A stretch of DNA of 18,698 bases. It comes from Bacillota bacterium. Lineage in GTDB: Bacteria; Bacillota; Clostridia; Tissierellales; Peptoniphilaceae. Where the stretch lies: the NCBI GenBank assembly GCA_023442495.1, contig JAEZZB010000100.1, positions 1 to 18,698 on the forward strand, written 5' to 3'. Made by a program: the position numbers and the translations under genes. Below are positions 1 through 7,552 of this stretch, one piece after another; the stretch's first letter is position 1; each line of letters begins with the position of its first letter. The notes below the pieces were generated by a model. It had not been told where the DNA came from. It worked only from the letters and a program-made list of their open reading frames with translations, and ran no database searches.

Positions 1-137
1 ATGATATTTTTTACAAGCCTTAACTTTACATCATCTTGAACATACACATCTATGTTAAAATTTAACTTTAATTGAATCGTATCATTAATTAGTGTAGAAT
101 TAATTAGTAACGGTGTATGATTAGTAAGAGTTTTCAT
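1..137 (-). CDS. Transposase N-terminus, partial (IS1182-like, tentative)
   Basis: Reading leftwards from an ATG at 137-135, a frame stays open for 45 codons and leaves the window at base 1. The peptide begins MKTLTNHTPLLINSTLINDT and continues with IQLKLNFNIDVYVQDDVKLR. The pattern of a short polar leader, then Q-L-x-L-x-F-N-I-D, then an acidic pair and an R-L-V step resembles the N-terminus of IS1182-type transposases, which is recall of a family pattern and not a search result. Context supports a mobile element: a candidate IS end and a terminator hairpin lie directly upstream. There is no good ribosome binding site; a TACAAT box on the minus strand at 149-144 would start transcription almost on the ATG. 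The catalytic part is outside the window, so activity cannot be judged. It could instead be an unrelated small gene. Confidence 0.45.
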   Translation of the reverse strand, partial: MKTLTNHTPLLINSTLINDTIQLKLNFNIDVYVQDDVKLRLVKNI

Positions 138-151
138 AATTACATTGTACC

Positions 152-189
152 AAAAAAGACGAGGACTTTTTAAGTTTCTCGTCTTTTTT
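152..189. terminator. Bidirectional intrinsic terminator inside IS-like end
   Basis: A perfect 12-bp inverted repeat, AAAAAAGACGAG at 152-163 and CTCGTCTTTTTT at 178-189, with an inner ACTT/AAGT stem (165-168/172-175) around a TTT loop. T-runs follow the hairpin on both strands, so it can stop transcription from either side. Sitting between the presumed element end and the transposase start, it would block read-through from outside promoters into the transposase, a common arrangement in insertion sequences. Confidence 0.75.
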
Positions 190-195
190 GTGATT

Positions 196-215
196 GGGAC
201 TTATGCAACAGCCCC
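196..215. repeat. Candidate terminal inverted repeat of an insertion sequence
   Basis: The bases GGGACTTATGCAACAGCCCC, read from the minus strand, give GGGGCTGTTGCATAAGTCCC. A G-rich start followed by TGTTGCA and an AT step is typical of the ends of several IS families. It lies about 60-80 bases outside the transposase ATG, as an IS left end should, and is directly flanked outward by a T-run (216-222). The partner end is outside the window, so the repeat cannot be confirmed. Confidence 0.4.
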
Positions 216-279
216 TTTTTTTGTTTGTCACATAAAAGTAATTTTTTAGAGTTATTTTAGAATTCAAGCTTATTTTATT

Positions 280-307
280 TTGACCTATAAGCAAGGTATA
301 TTAAAAT
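280..307 (+). promoter_or_regulatory. Possible queH promoter
   Basis: TTGACC (280-285) and TAAAAT (302-307) are separated by 16 bases. It would start transcription near 315 and give a leader of roughly 145 bases before queH. In DNA this AT-rich, such pairs occur by chance, so this is a weak call. Confidence 0.3.
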
Positions 308-345
308 ATATAATTGAACACGTTTTACATTTATAATAGATTAGC

Positions 346-362
346 ATAACACAATGTGTTAT
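346..362. promoter_or_regulatory. 17-bp palindrome upstream of queH (possible operator)
   Basis: ATAACAC-AAT-GTGTTAT is a perfect 7-bp inverted repeat around a 3-base centre. It begins nine bases after a TATAAT (332-337), so it would cover the start site of any transcript from that box. Flanking AGCAT (343-347) and ATGCT (370-374) could extend it as a loose outer stem. No regulator is recognised from the sequence. Confidence 0.35.
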
Positions 363-460
363 ATATGAAATGCTATTAAAATGGAAAAATGATATTTATC
401 TCAAAATTTTAAAATACAAAGTCTTTCTGTTAAAATATAAATATTGATTGGAGAGATGAT

Positions 461-1171
461 ATGGAAAAACAAAAAGTTAAAATTAATTATCAATTAAAGC
501 TTGAAGAAATATTAAAGGAAGAGTCTAAGAAAGAAGGGACACCGAAACTGCTTTTACATAGCTGTTGTGCACCATGTAGTACATATGTATTAGAATATTT
601 AACACAATATTTTGATATCGATGTTTTATATTATAATCCAAATATTCATCCAACAGAAGAATTTTATAAAAGGGAAAAAGAACAAGAGAGATTTATTAGT
701 CTTGTAAATAAAGTAAATGAGATTAATTTAATCAAGACTGACTACAATCCTAAGGAATATTTTTCTGTAGTTAAAGGACATGAACTTGATAAAGAGGGTG
801 GTCCAAGATGTGCCATTTGTTTTGAATTAAGATTAGGAATGGCTGCACAATATGCCAAAGAACATGGATATGACTATTTTACAACTACACTTTCAATAAG
901 TCCGCATAAAGATGCTCAGATAATCAATCAAATTGGTGAAAGACTCGAACAAAAATATGATGTGAAATATTTGTATGCAGACTTTAAAAAGAAAAATGGA
1001 TTTAAGAGATCCTTAGAACTATGCGAGAAATTTGATATATATAGACAAAATTATTGTGGATGTGTATTTTCTCTTAAAGAATCAAGGGATAGACAAAAGC
1101 AAAAAGAATTATTAGAACAAGAAAAACTTGAAGCAGAATTAAAAGAAGATTTAAAGGGCGTTAATGCTTAA
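461..1171 (+). CDS. queH: Epoxyqueuosine reductase QueH
   Basis: QueH (DUF208 family) reduces epoxyqueuosine in tRNA to queuosine, the last step of Q modification at position 34 of GUN-anticodon tRNAs, and replaces the cobalamin enzyme QueG. The 236-residue protein has the family's cysteine layout: C35-C36-x2-C39 in HSCCAPC, C117-x2-C120 in GPRCAIC, and C199-x-C201 in NYCGC. These cysteines serve the iron-sulfur and metal chemistry in this family. The TTTLSISPHK block (141-150) is also typical. The start is the ATG with GGAGAG five bases upstream. The tail from about residue 205 is a charged helix rich in K and E. The gene stands alone; no other queuosine gene is nearby, and metK behind it has its own promoter. 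Family assignment is secure. Confidence 0.93.
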   Translation: MEKQKVKINYQLKLEEILKEESKKEGTPKLLLHSCCAPCSTYVLEYLTQYFDIDVLYYNPNIHPTEEFYKREKEQERFISLVNKVNEINLIKTDYNPKEYFSVVKGHELDKEGGPRCAICFELRLGMAAQYAKEHGYDYFTTTLSISPHKDAQIINQIGERLEQKYDVKYLYADFKKKNGFKRSLELCEKFDIYRQNYCGCVFSLKESRDRQKQKELLEQEKLEAELKEDLKGVNA

Positions 1172-1186
1172 TATACAAAATTGGAT

Positions 1187-1215
1187 TTGACATATTCAAT
1201 ATACTAATGTAAAAT
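1187..1215 (+). promoter_or_regulatory. metK promoter
   Basis: A consensus TTGACA (1187-1192), a 17-base spacer and TAAAAT (1210-1215) predict a start near 1222, about ten bases before the riboswitch aptamer. This is the best -35/-10 pair in the window and makes metK independent of queH. Confidence 0.8.
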
Positions 1216-1230
1216 TGAAACAATTTAATA

Positions 1231-1324
1231 AATTATCAAGAGTGATGGAGGGAACAGACCCATTGAAATCCGGCAACCTATTAAATTAGGTGCTAAATTC
1301 TGCAGCTAAGCTGAAAGATAAGAC
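1231..1324 (+). ncRNA. SAM-I (S-box) riboswitch aptamer
   Basis: The metK leader contains the S-box core in order: TTATC (1233-1237, P1 5' strand), AGAG-GATGGAGGGA, GACCC, GAAATCCGGCAACC, a P3-type hairpin ACCTA/TAGGT (1276-1280/1287-1291), GGTGCTAAATTC, a P4-type hairpin CAGC/GCTG (1303-1306/1310-1313), and GAAAGATAAG containing the P1 3' strand GATAA (1317-1321). SAM binding stabilises P1. TAAG (1319-1322) can instead pair with CTTA (1334-1337) in the following terminator, which gives the usual on/off switch. It is expected to shut off metK when SAM is plentiful. Confidence 0.95.
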
Positions 1325-1332
1325 AAATGAAT

Positions 1333-1360
1333 CCTTACCATTTGGTGAGGAGTTTTTATT
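1333..1360 (+). terminator. Riboswitch-controlled terminator of metK
   Basis: CCTTACC (1333-1339) pairs with GGTGAGG (1344-1350) around an ATTT loop, with one G-T pair, followed by TTTTTATTTT (1353-1360 and on). It lies directly after the SAM-I aptamer and 45 bases before the metK start. Confidence 0.9.
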
Positions 1361-1404
1361 TTAAATGATTTTTAAGAAAAAAATAAGAAAACAAGGAGAA
1401 AATT

Positions 1405-2580
1405 ATGAAAAAATTACTTACGTCAGAATCTGTTACAAATGGTCATCCGGATAAAATATGCGATCAAATATCAGATGCAATACTTGATGCACATTTGGAA
1501 AAAGATAAAAATTCAAGAGTTGCTTGCGAAGTTATGGTATCAACTAATAAAGTAAGTATTGCAGGAGAAATTACATCAAAAGCCAAAGTTGATATAGAAA
1601 AAATTGCTAGAGATACTATTTACAGTATTGGATATAATAAGGAAGAATATGGATTTAACGCAGATACTTGTGAAATTTCTATACAAATAAATGAACAATC
1701 TTCTGATATAGCTTTGGGTGTTGATAATTCTATGGAATCAAAGTATGAAAGTTGTGATCCTTATGATAAGATTGGGGCTGGAGATCAAGGCATAGTATTT
1801 GGTTATGCAAATGATGAAACAGATGAATATATGCCACTTCCAATTGTTTTAGCACATAAAATAAGTAAAAAGCTAAATGAGATTAGAATTTCACAAAAAA
1901 TCAAATATTTAAGACCGGATGGTAAAAGTCAAGTAACTATTGAATATCTTGATGGAAAGCCTAATAGAATAGATACAGTATTGGTTTCAACACAACATAA
2001 TCCTGATATTGACTTAGAAAAAATTCGAAAAGATATTTTAGAAAATGTAATAAAACCAGTAGTTGGTGACTATTTAATAGACGAAAATACCAAATATTTA
2101 ATAAATCCAACAGGAAGATTTGTAATAGGTGGACCAATATCAGATGTAGGTCTTACAGGAAGAAAAATAATAGTTGATACTTATGGTGGCTTTGGAAAAC
2201 ATGGTGGGGGAGCTTTTTCAGGTAAGGATGCTTCAAAAGTAGATAGATCAGCATCTTATATGGCTAGATATATTGCAAAAAACATTGTTGCTGCAGGTTT
2301 AGCAAAAGAACTAGAAATAGGTGTGGCATATGCAATAGGTGTTGCAAGACCGATCTCAATTTATGTGGATAGCTTTGGAACAGGTATAATTAGTGATGAC
2401 AAATTAACTGAAATTGTTTTAAAGGAATTTGATTTAAGACCAAAGGCAATTATTGATAAACTACAACTTCAAAGACCGATATTTAAGCTTACTTCAACTT
2501 ATGGTCACTTTGGAAGAAGTGAAGAGCAATTTAATTGGGAAAAACTAGATAAAGTTAAAGACTTAAAAAAATACATTTAA
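1405..2580 (+). CDS. metK: S-adenosylmethionine synthetase MetK
   Basis: MetK joins methionine and ATP to make S-adenosylmethionine, releasing phosphate and pyrophosphate; it is a cytoplasmic tetramer. The 391-residue length is normal. Visible signatures are GHPDKICDQISD (H14, D16 and K17 of the ATP site), GAGDQG (124-129), the KYLRPDGKSQVTIEY block, and GGGAFSGKD (267-275). The residue after GKD is Ala where many MetK proteins have Pro, a mild family variation. AAGGAG (1393-1398) sits six bases before the ATG. Control is by the SAM-I riboswitch and terminator directly upstream, a product feedback loop. No terminator hairpin is visible after the stop; only an all-A/T repeat at 2583-2603 that is unlikely to work. 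Confidence 0.97.
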   Translation: MKKLLTSESVTNGHPDKICDQISDAILDAHLEKDKNSRVACEVMVSTNKVSIAGEITSKAKVDIEKIARDTIYSIGYNKEEYGFNADTCEISIQINEQSSDIALGVDNSMESKYESCDPYDKIGAGDQGIVFGYANDETDEYMPLPIVLAHKISKKLNEIRISQKIKYLRPDGKSQVTIEYLDGKPNRIDTVLVSTQHNPDIDLEKIRKDILENVIKPVVGDYLIDENTKYLINPTGRFVIGGPISDVGLTGRKIIVDTYGGFGKHGGGAFSGKDASKVDRSASYMARYIAKNIVAAGLAKELEIGVAYAIGVARPISIYVDSFGTGIISDDKLTEIVLKEFDLRPKAIIDKLQLQRPIFKLTSTYGHFGRSEEQFNWEKLDKVKDLKKYI

Positions 2581-2638
2581 ACAAAAATCAGAAATACATT
2601 TTTAGGTAAAAAAATATTGCAACAATAGAAAATCTCTA

Positions 2639-2649
2639 TATGATATAAT
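2639..2649 (+). promoter_or_regulatory. Extended -10 promoter of the tadA operon
   Basis: TATGA-TATAAT (2639-2649) is a full extended -10 (TRTGn plus TATAAT). The nearest -35-like word, TTGCAA (2617-2622), is 21 bases away, too far for normal use, so recognition probably rests on the extended -10. The start would fall near 2656, giving a leader of only about ten bases that still includes GAGG (2657-2660) before the ATG at 2666. Confidence 0.65.
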
Positions 2650-2665
2650 CAATGCAGAGGTATAT

Positions 2666-3118
2666 ATGGACTTAGAATTTTACATGAATGAAGCAATAAA
2701 ACAAGCAAATATTGCAAGAGAAAAGGGAGAAGTTCCTATTGGAGCAGTTGTAGTATTAAATAAAGAAATTATTGGATATGGACATAATAATGTTGAAACA
2801 TCAAAACATTCATTTGAACATGCAGAAATAAATGCTATAAAAATGGCTCAAGATTATATTGGAGACTGGAGACTTAATGAATGCTATCTTTTCACGACGC
2901 TTGAACCATGTATTATGTGTGCTGGAGCAATAATTCAAAGTAGAATAAAGACTCTTATATATGGCGCAAAGGATACTCAAAGAGGTTTTGCAGGCTCTGT
3001 TTTAAATATTGTTGATGATGATATATTCAATCATAAAGTTGGAGTAATTACTGGTATAAAAGAAGACGAATGTAAAAAAATAATAAATGATTTTTTTAGA
3101 GAAAGAAGACAAAAATGA
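2666..3118 (+). CDS. tadA: tRNA-specific adenosine deaminase TadA
   Basis: TadA converts adenosine 34 to inosine in tRNA-Arg(ACG), which lets one tRNA read several arginine codons. It is an essential cytidine-deaminase-fold enzyme. Zinc and catalytic residues are present: H52 and E54 in HAEINAI, and C82 and C85 in LEPCIMCAG. The C-terminal part (AGSVLNIVDDDIFNHKV, then DFFRERR) matches TadA more than free-nucleotide deaminases. The usual D-P-T before HAE is replaced by H-S-F-E, which resembles the S-I-A type seen in some Bacillota. At 150 residues it is of normal size. GAGG (2657-2660) precedes the ATG by five bases. Its stop overlaps the dnaE start in an ATGA, so it leads the four-gene operon. 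Confidence 0.93.
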   Translation: MDLEFYMNEAIKQANIAREKGEVPIGAVVVLNKEIIGYGHNNVETSKHSFEHAEINAIKMAQDYIGDWRLNECYLFTTLEPCIMCAGAIIQSRIKTLIYGAKDTQRGFAGSVLNIVDDDIFNHKVGVITGIKEDECKKIINDFFRERRQK

Positions 3119-6100
3119 CCAAATTTACACATTTACATTTACATACAGAATATAGCTTACTTGATGGATTTGCAAGAATTGATAAAGTAATTCAAAGAGC
3201 TAAAGATTATAATATGGATGCGGTGGCAATTACTGACCACGGTGTAATGTTTGGTGCTGTTGAATTTTACAAACAAGCAAAAAAAGCAGGAATTAAACCA
3301 ATTATAGGTTGTGAAGTTTATATTAGTCAAAACTCATATTTATCTAAAACTCCACAAGACAAAAAAAGATATCATTTGGTGTTACTTGCAAAAAACTGGA
3401 CAGGATATCAAAATTTAATAAAAATCGTGTCCGAAGCATATATAAATGGATTTTACTATAAGCCAAGAATAGATAAAGAATATTTAAGCAGGCATAATGA
3501 AGGATTAATCTGCCTATCCGCATGTTTAGCCGGAGAAGTGCAAGATTATTTAAAATTAGAAGATTTTGAAGGAGCTGAAAAAGCTGCTCTTGAATATAAT
3601 AAGATATTTGGACAAGGTAATTTTTATCTTGAAATGCAAGATCATGGACTTATAGAGCAAAAGCGTGTAAATATTTTACAAAGAAAATTGAGTAAGAAAA
3701 CAGGAATACCTTTAGTAATTACAAATGATGTCCATTATACTGATAGGGAAGATTCAAAAGCACAAGATATATTGCTTTGCATAGGGACTGGCACGACAGT
3801 AAATCAGCCAAAAAGAATGAGATTTCCAAATAATCAATTCTATTTTAAAACATCAGAAGAAATGTTAGAATTATTCCCAGACGATATTGAAGCGATTGAA
3901 AATACAAATAAAATAGCTCAAATGTGCAATGTAGATTTTGAATTTCATAAAATGCATCTTCCATTTTTCGAAGTAGATATAGATCATTTTGAATATTTGA
4001 CTGAACTAGTATACAAAGGAATAGAAAAAAAATATCCTAAAATTACCGAAGAAATTAAAGAACGTACAGATTTCGAGCTTGAAATGATTAATAAAATGGG
4101 ATTCACCGATTATTTCTTAATTGTATGGGATTTTATTGATTATGCAAAGAAAAATGATATCCCTGTTGGCCCTGGAAGAGGATCAGCAGCGGGTTCAATA
4201 GTATCATATGCTCTTGACATTACTGGAATAGACCCATTAGAATATGATTTACTATTTGAAAGATTTCTAAATCCTCAAAGAGTTTCTATGCCTGATATAG
4301 ATATTGATTTTGATTATGAGAGAAGAGATGAAGTTATTGAATATGTCAAGAGTAAATATGGAGCAGAAAGAGTAGCGCAAATAGTAACATTTGGAACTAT
4401 GGCTGCAAGAAATGCAATAAGAGATGTTGGCAGGGTTTTAGATATTGAACTTTCGCGAGTTGATAAAATTGCTAAACAAATCCCACAAGAAATTAAGATG
4501 ACAATCGATAAGGCTTTAGAGGTTTCTAAAGAATTCCAATCTTCATATAAGCAAGATAAGAAAAATCAAGAATTAATAGATATGGCAAGAGCCATAGAAG
4601 GTATACCAAGACATGTATCAACACATGCGGCAGGAGTTGTGATAGCATCAAAATCTGTTGATAAATTTGTACCTTTATTGAGAACAGGAGATCAAATATC
4701 AACTCAATACAATATGATTGAGCTTGAGGAACTCGGACTATTAAAAATGGATTTCTTGGGGTTAAGAACTTTAACCGTAATTAAAGATGCTGTAGACCTT
4801 GTTAAGTATAATTATGATATTGAAATAGATATTAATAATATTGATTTAAACGATCAAAAAGTAATGGAAATATTTAATAAAGGAGACACTATCGGAATAT
4901 TTCAATTTGAATCTGAGGGTATGAGAGCTTTTTTAAAGGATTTGAAACCTTCAAGATTTGATGATTTAATTGCCGCGAACTCTTTGTTCAGACCTGGTCC
5001 TATGAATGAAATTCCAAATTATATAAGAAATAGACATAATCCAGACTTAGTTGAATACTTACATCCGCTTTTAAAGCCTATTCTTGAATCAACATATGGG
5101 GTAATTGTATTTCAAGAGCAAGTAATGCAAATAGTTCAAAAATTAGCGGGATTTAGTCTAGGTGAAGCTGATAATTTGAGAAGAGCCATGGGTAAGAAAA
5201 AAATGTCGATCATGGAAGAAAATAGAGAATATTTCATTCATGGTAGAATAGTTGATGGTAAAATTCAAGTTCCAGGAGCAGTTAGAAATGGCGTAGATGA
5301 GAAGATTGCAAATAAAATATATGATTTGATGATTGACTTTGCAAAATATGCATTTAACAAATCGCATTCTGCTGCTTATTCCTATGTAGCTATGCAAACT
5401 GCATATTTAAAGAAATATTATCCTCAAGAATTCATGGCTTCTCTATTATCATCAATAATAGGTTCTACAGATAAAGTGCATTTATATATAAAAGAAGCGA
5501 AAAAATTAGATATAGAAATACTTCTTCCATCTGTAAACAATTCCTACCAAAAATTTTCTGTAGAAAATGGGAAGATAAGAATAGGACTTTCCACTATAAA
5601 AGGAATGGGTAATCATCTTGCAAAGGCGATAGTTAAAGAAAGAAATCAAGGAAAATTTAGTTCGTTTGAAAATTTTGTTGAGAGAATGTCGAATATAGAT
5701 GGTTCAAATCTTAATAAATCTAGTTTAGAAGCTTTGATTTTATCGGGAGCAATGGATGATTTTGGACTAAAAAGATCACAAATGCAAAAAGTGTATCTTG
5801 AATTATTAGCTTCATATAATAATAGGGATCGAAAAAATATTCAAGGTCAAAAAGATATGTTTAATATGTTTTCAGAAGTTGAAAGCAATGTACATATACC
5901 AGAAATTGATGAATTCAAAAAAATGGACTTTCTTAGATATGAAAAAGAATATTTGGGAGTGTATATTTCCGATCATCCATATGCAGAATATGGTAAATTA
6001 GTTGAAAGATATATTAATTTTACGACTCTTGATTTGATTGAGAAAGAAAATTTAAACAATAAAAGCATAGTTATGGGTGGTATAATTACATCTGTAAGAA

Positions 6101-6585
6101 AAATACTAACTCGAAAAAATGCTCCAATGGCATTTTTACAAATCGAAGATAATTATGGTAGTATAGATATTGTTGTATTTCCACAAGTTTTTGAAAAATA
6201 CAAAAATATTTTTATTGAAGATAAAGCGATATTAATTAAAGGTAATTTACAAATTTCAGATGTTGAAAATCCTAGTGTAATAATGAGAGAAGCTATTGAA
6301 ATAAATGATGAAAATTTTGTGAAATCTGACTTAAATAATGATATAATTAATGATAATTATCAGCTTTATTTGAAAATGAGCTATAAAAATAATAAAATAT
6401 ATAATAATGTTAAATCTTTATTAAGCAATTATAGAGGAAACTCAAAGGTAACTATTTATTTTTACGACACAAATAGATATGGAGTATTAAAAGATATTAC
6501 GGTAGATTTGAATAATAAAAATTTATTGACAGATTTAGAAGCTATTTTAGGCGATGAGAATATTGTAATAAAGCAGGAGGATTGA
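3115..6585 (+). CDS. dnaE: DNA polymerase III alpha subunit DnaE
   Basis: C-family replicative DNA polymerase. In Bacillota that also carry PolC, DnaE typically extends RNA primers on the lagging strand; PolC is not in this window. The 1156-residue order is an N-terminal PHP domain (1 to about 210), the Pol3 palm, thumb and fingers, a helix-hairpin-helix region, and a C-terminal OB fold (about 980-1070, containing GGIITSVRKI). Catalytic aspartates are D394 and D396 in MPDIDIDF and D546 in KMDFLGLRT. The polymerase core PGRGSAAGS is intact, as are FQFESEGMR and SLFRPGPM. All nine usual PHP metal ligands can be found: H8, H10, D17, H41, E66, H86, C135, D203 and H205. The ATG overlaps the tadA stop by four bases, so translation is probably coupled. 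The gene shares one base with the pfkA start. Confidence 0.97.
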   Translation: MTKFTHLHLHTEYSLLDGFARIDKVIQRAKDYNMDAVAITDHGVMFGAVEFYKQAKKAGIKPIIGCEVYISQNSYLSKTPQDKKRYHLVLLAKNWTGYQNLIKIVSEAYINGFYYKPRIDKEYLSRHNEGLICLSACLAGEVQDYLKLEDFEGAEKAALEYNKIFGQGNFYLEMQDHGLIEQKRVNILQRKLSKKTGIPLVITNDVHYTDREDSKAQDILLCIGTGTTVNQPKRMRFPNNQFYFKTSEEMLELFPDDIEAIENTNKIAQMCNVDFEFHKMHLPFFEVDIDHFEYLTELVYKGIEKKYPKITEEIKERTDFELEMINKMGFTDYFLIVWDFIDYAKKNDIPVGPGRGSAAGSIVSYALDITGIDPLEYDLLFERFLNPQRVSMPDIDIDFDYERRDEVIEYVKSKYGAERVAQIVTFGTMAARNAIRDVGRVLDIELSRVDKIAKQIPQEIKMTIDKALEVSKEFQSSYKQDKKNQELIDMARAIEGIPRHVSTHAAGVVIASKSVDKFVPLLRTGDQISTQYNMIELEELGLLKMDFLGLRTLTVIKDAVDLVKYNYDIEIDINNIDLNDQKVMEIFNKGDTIGIFQFESEGMRAFLKDLKPSRFDDLIAANSLFRPGPMNEIPNYIRNRHNPDLVEYLHPLLKPILESTYGVIVFQEQVMQIVQKLAGFSLGEADNLRRAMGKKKMSIMEENREYFIHGRIVDGKIQVPGAVRNGVDEKIANKIYDLMIDFAKYAFNKSHSAAYSYVAMQTAYLKKYYPQEFMASLLSSIIGSTDKVHLYIKEAKKLDIEILLPSVNNSYQKFSVENGKIRIGLSTIKGMGNHLAKAIVKERNQGKFSSFENFVERMSNIDGSNLNKSSLEALILSGAMDDFGLKRSQMQKVYLELLASYNNRDRKNIQGQKDMFNMFSEVESNVHIPEIDEFKKMDFLRYEKEYLGVYISDHPYAEYGKLVERYINFTTLDLIEKENLNNKSIVMGGIITSVRKILTRKNAPMAFLQIEDNYGSIDIVVFPQVFEKYKNIFIEDKAILIKGNLQISDVENPSVIMREAIEINDENFVKSDLNNDIINDNYQLYLKMSYKNNKIYNNVKSLLSNYRGNSKVTIYFYDTNRYGVLKDITVDLNNKNLLTDLEAILGDENIVIKQED

Positions 6586-7544
6586 TGAAGACTATTGGTA
6601 TTTTAACATCTGGTGGAGATGCACCAGGAATGAATGCTGCGATAAGAGCTACTGCAAGAGCAGCATTTGCTAATGGATTAAGAGTTAAAGGTATTAGAAA
6701 TGGATATGATGGATTAATAAAAGGTGATATATATGAAATGAATGTATCATCTGTTGCAGATATTATTCATAAAGGTGGAACTATACTAGGTTCAGCAAGA
6801 TCATTAGAATTTAAAACAAAAGAAGGTCAGGACAAGGCAGTAAAAGTTATTGAAAGTTATGGTATAGAAGGAATTGTAGTAATTGGTGGAGATGGTTCAT
6901 TCCTTGGAGCTAATATTCTACATGAAAGAGGCATAAAAACCATTGGTATTCCAGGAACTATAGATAATGATATGGGTTATACTGAATTTACAATAGGATA
7001 TACCACAGCTGTAGAAACTGTAAAAGAAGCTATTTGGAAATTAAGAGATACTTCGTCATCACATGGTAGAGGAAATGTTGTTGAAGTAATGGGTAGACAT
7101 TGCGGAGACATTGCACTTTATGCAGGTGTTGCAGGTGGAGCAGAATCAATATTAGTCCCTGAAGTTCCTGTAGATATGGATCAAATATTAGAAAGAATAC
7201 GTAGAGGGAAAAAAAGAGGGAAATTACACCACATTATTGTTGTTGCCGAAGGTGTAGGAAATTCTAAAGAAATAGTTGAAAAAATAGAAGCTGAAACTGG
7301 AGTTGAAACTAAACTTACAATACTAGGTCATATACAAAGAGGTGGTAGCCCATCTGCATATGATGCAATGATTGCAAGTGAAATGGGTGTAAAAGCTATT
7401 GAACTATTGATGGAAGGTCAAAGTTCACAAGCTATCGGTATCAAGGATGGTAGAATATATAATCTTCCAATAACAGAAGCAGTAAATGCTAAATCTGAAT
7501 TTAATAGAGAACTTTATACAATAGCAAATATGTTAGCAAATTAG
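6585..7544 (+). CDS. pfkA: ATP-dependent 6-phosphofructokinase PfkA
   Basis: PfkA phosphorylates fructose 6-phosphate to fructose 1,6-bisphosphate, the committed step of glycolysis. I start it at the ATG at 6585, which shares its A with the dnaE stop (TGATG). The TTG three bases upstream is almost on top of AGGAGG (6575-6580), and the ATG makes the numbering fall exactly on the classical enzyme: GGDGS gives D103 and G104, and PGTIDND gives catalytic D127 and D129. G104 marks the ATP rather than the pyrophosphate type. R21, R25 and R72 of the effector region, EVMGRH and GHIQRGGSPSAYD are present. The 319-residue length equals that of Bacillus-type PfkA. It is very likely an allosteric tetramer controlled by ADP and PEP, from family knowledge. 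It is translationally coupled to dnaE. Confidence 0.96.
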   Translation: MKTIGILTSGGDAPGMNAAIRATARAAFANGLRVKGIRNGYDGLIKGDIYEMNVSSVADIIHKGGTILGSARSLEFKTKEGQDKAVKVIESYGIEGIVVIGGDGSFLGANILHERGIKTIGIPGTIDNDMGYTEFTIGYTTAVETVKEAIWKLRDTSSSHGRGNVVEVMGRHCGDIALYAGVAGGAESILVPEVPVDMDQILERIRRGKKRGKLHHIIVVAEGVGNSKEIVEKIEAETGVETKLTILGHIQRGGSPSAYDAMIASEMGVKAIELLMEGQSSQAIGIKDGRIYNLPITEAVNAKSEFNRELYTIANMLAN

Positions 7545-7552
7545 GAGTTAAA

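Larger units (their letters stand above)
138..460. other. Gene-free spacer between IS-like end and queH
   Basis: This 323-base stretch has no reading frame of substance. Its left third holds the terminator hairpin and candidate IS end listed separately. The remainder is very AT-rich and contains one promoter-like pair (280-307), a TATAAT at 332-337 without a correctly spaced -35, and a short perfect palindrome (346-362). I looked for a preQ1 riboswitch, which would be logical before a queuosine gene, and saw none. Confidence 0.7.

Noticed and set aside
196..222. GGG...CCC followed by a T-run as a further terminator.
   Set aside because: Only about three base pairs can form, so an IS end is the better reading.
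2583..2603. AAAAAT/ATTTTT repeat as a metK terminator.
   Set aside because: The stem is only A-T pairs and would be too weak; it is expected by chance at this composition.
2807..2830. TadA lacking the D-P-T before HAE as a sign of changed substrate.
   Set aside because: Bacillota TadA proteins vary here, the zinc and catalytic residues are intact, and the C-terminal features are those of TadA.
5158..5397. Minus-strand open frame inside dnaE, and similar frames inside ftsE, ftsX, the hydrolase gene and uvrA.
   Set aside because: They are antisense shadows of strongly conserved genes, with no ribosome sites or recognisable products.
6582..6584. TTG start for pfkA.
   Set aside because: It is one base from AGGAGG, and the ATG at 6585 gives the standard residue numbering of the enzyme.
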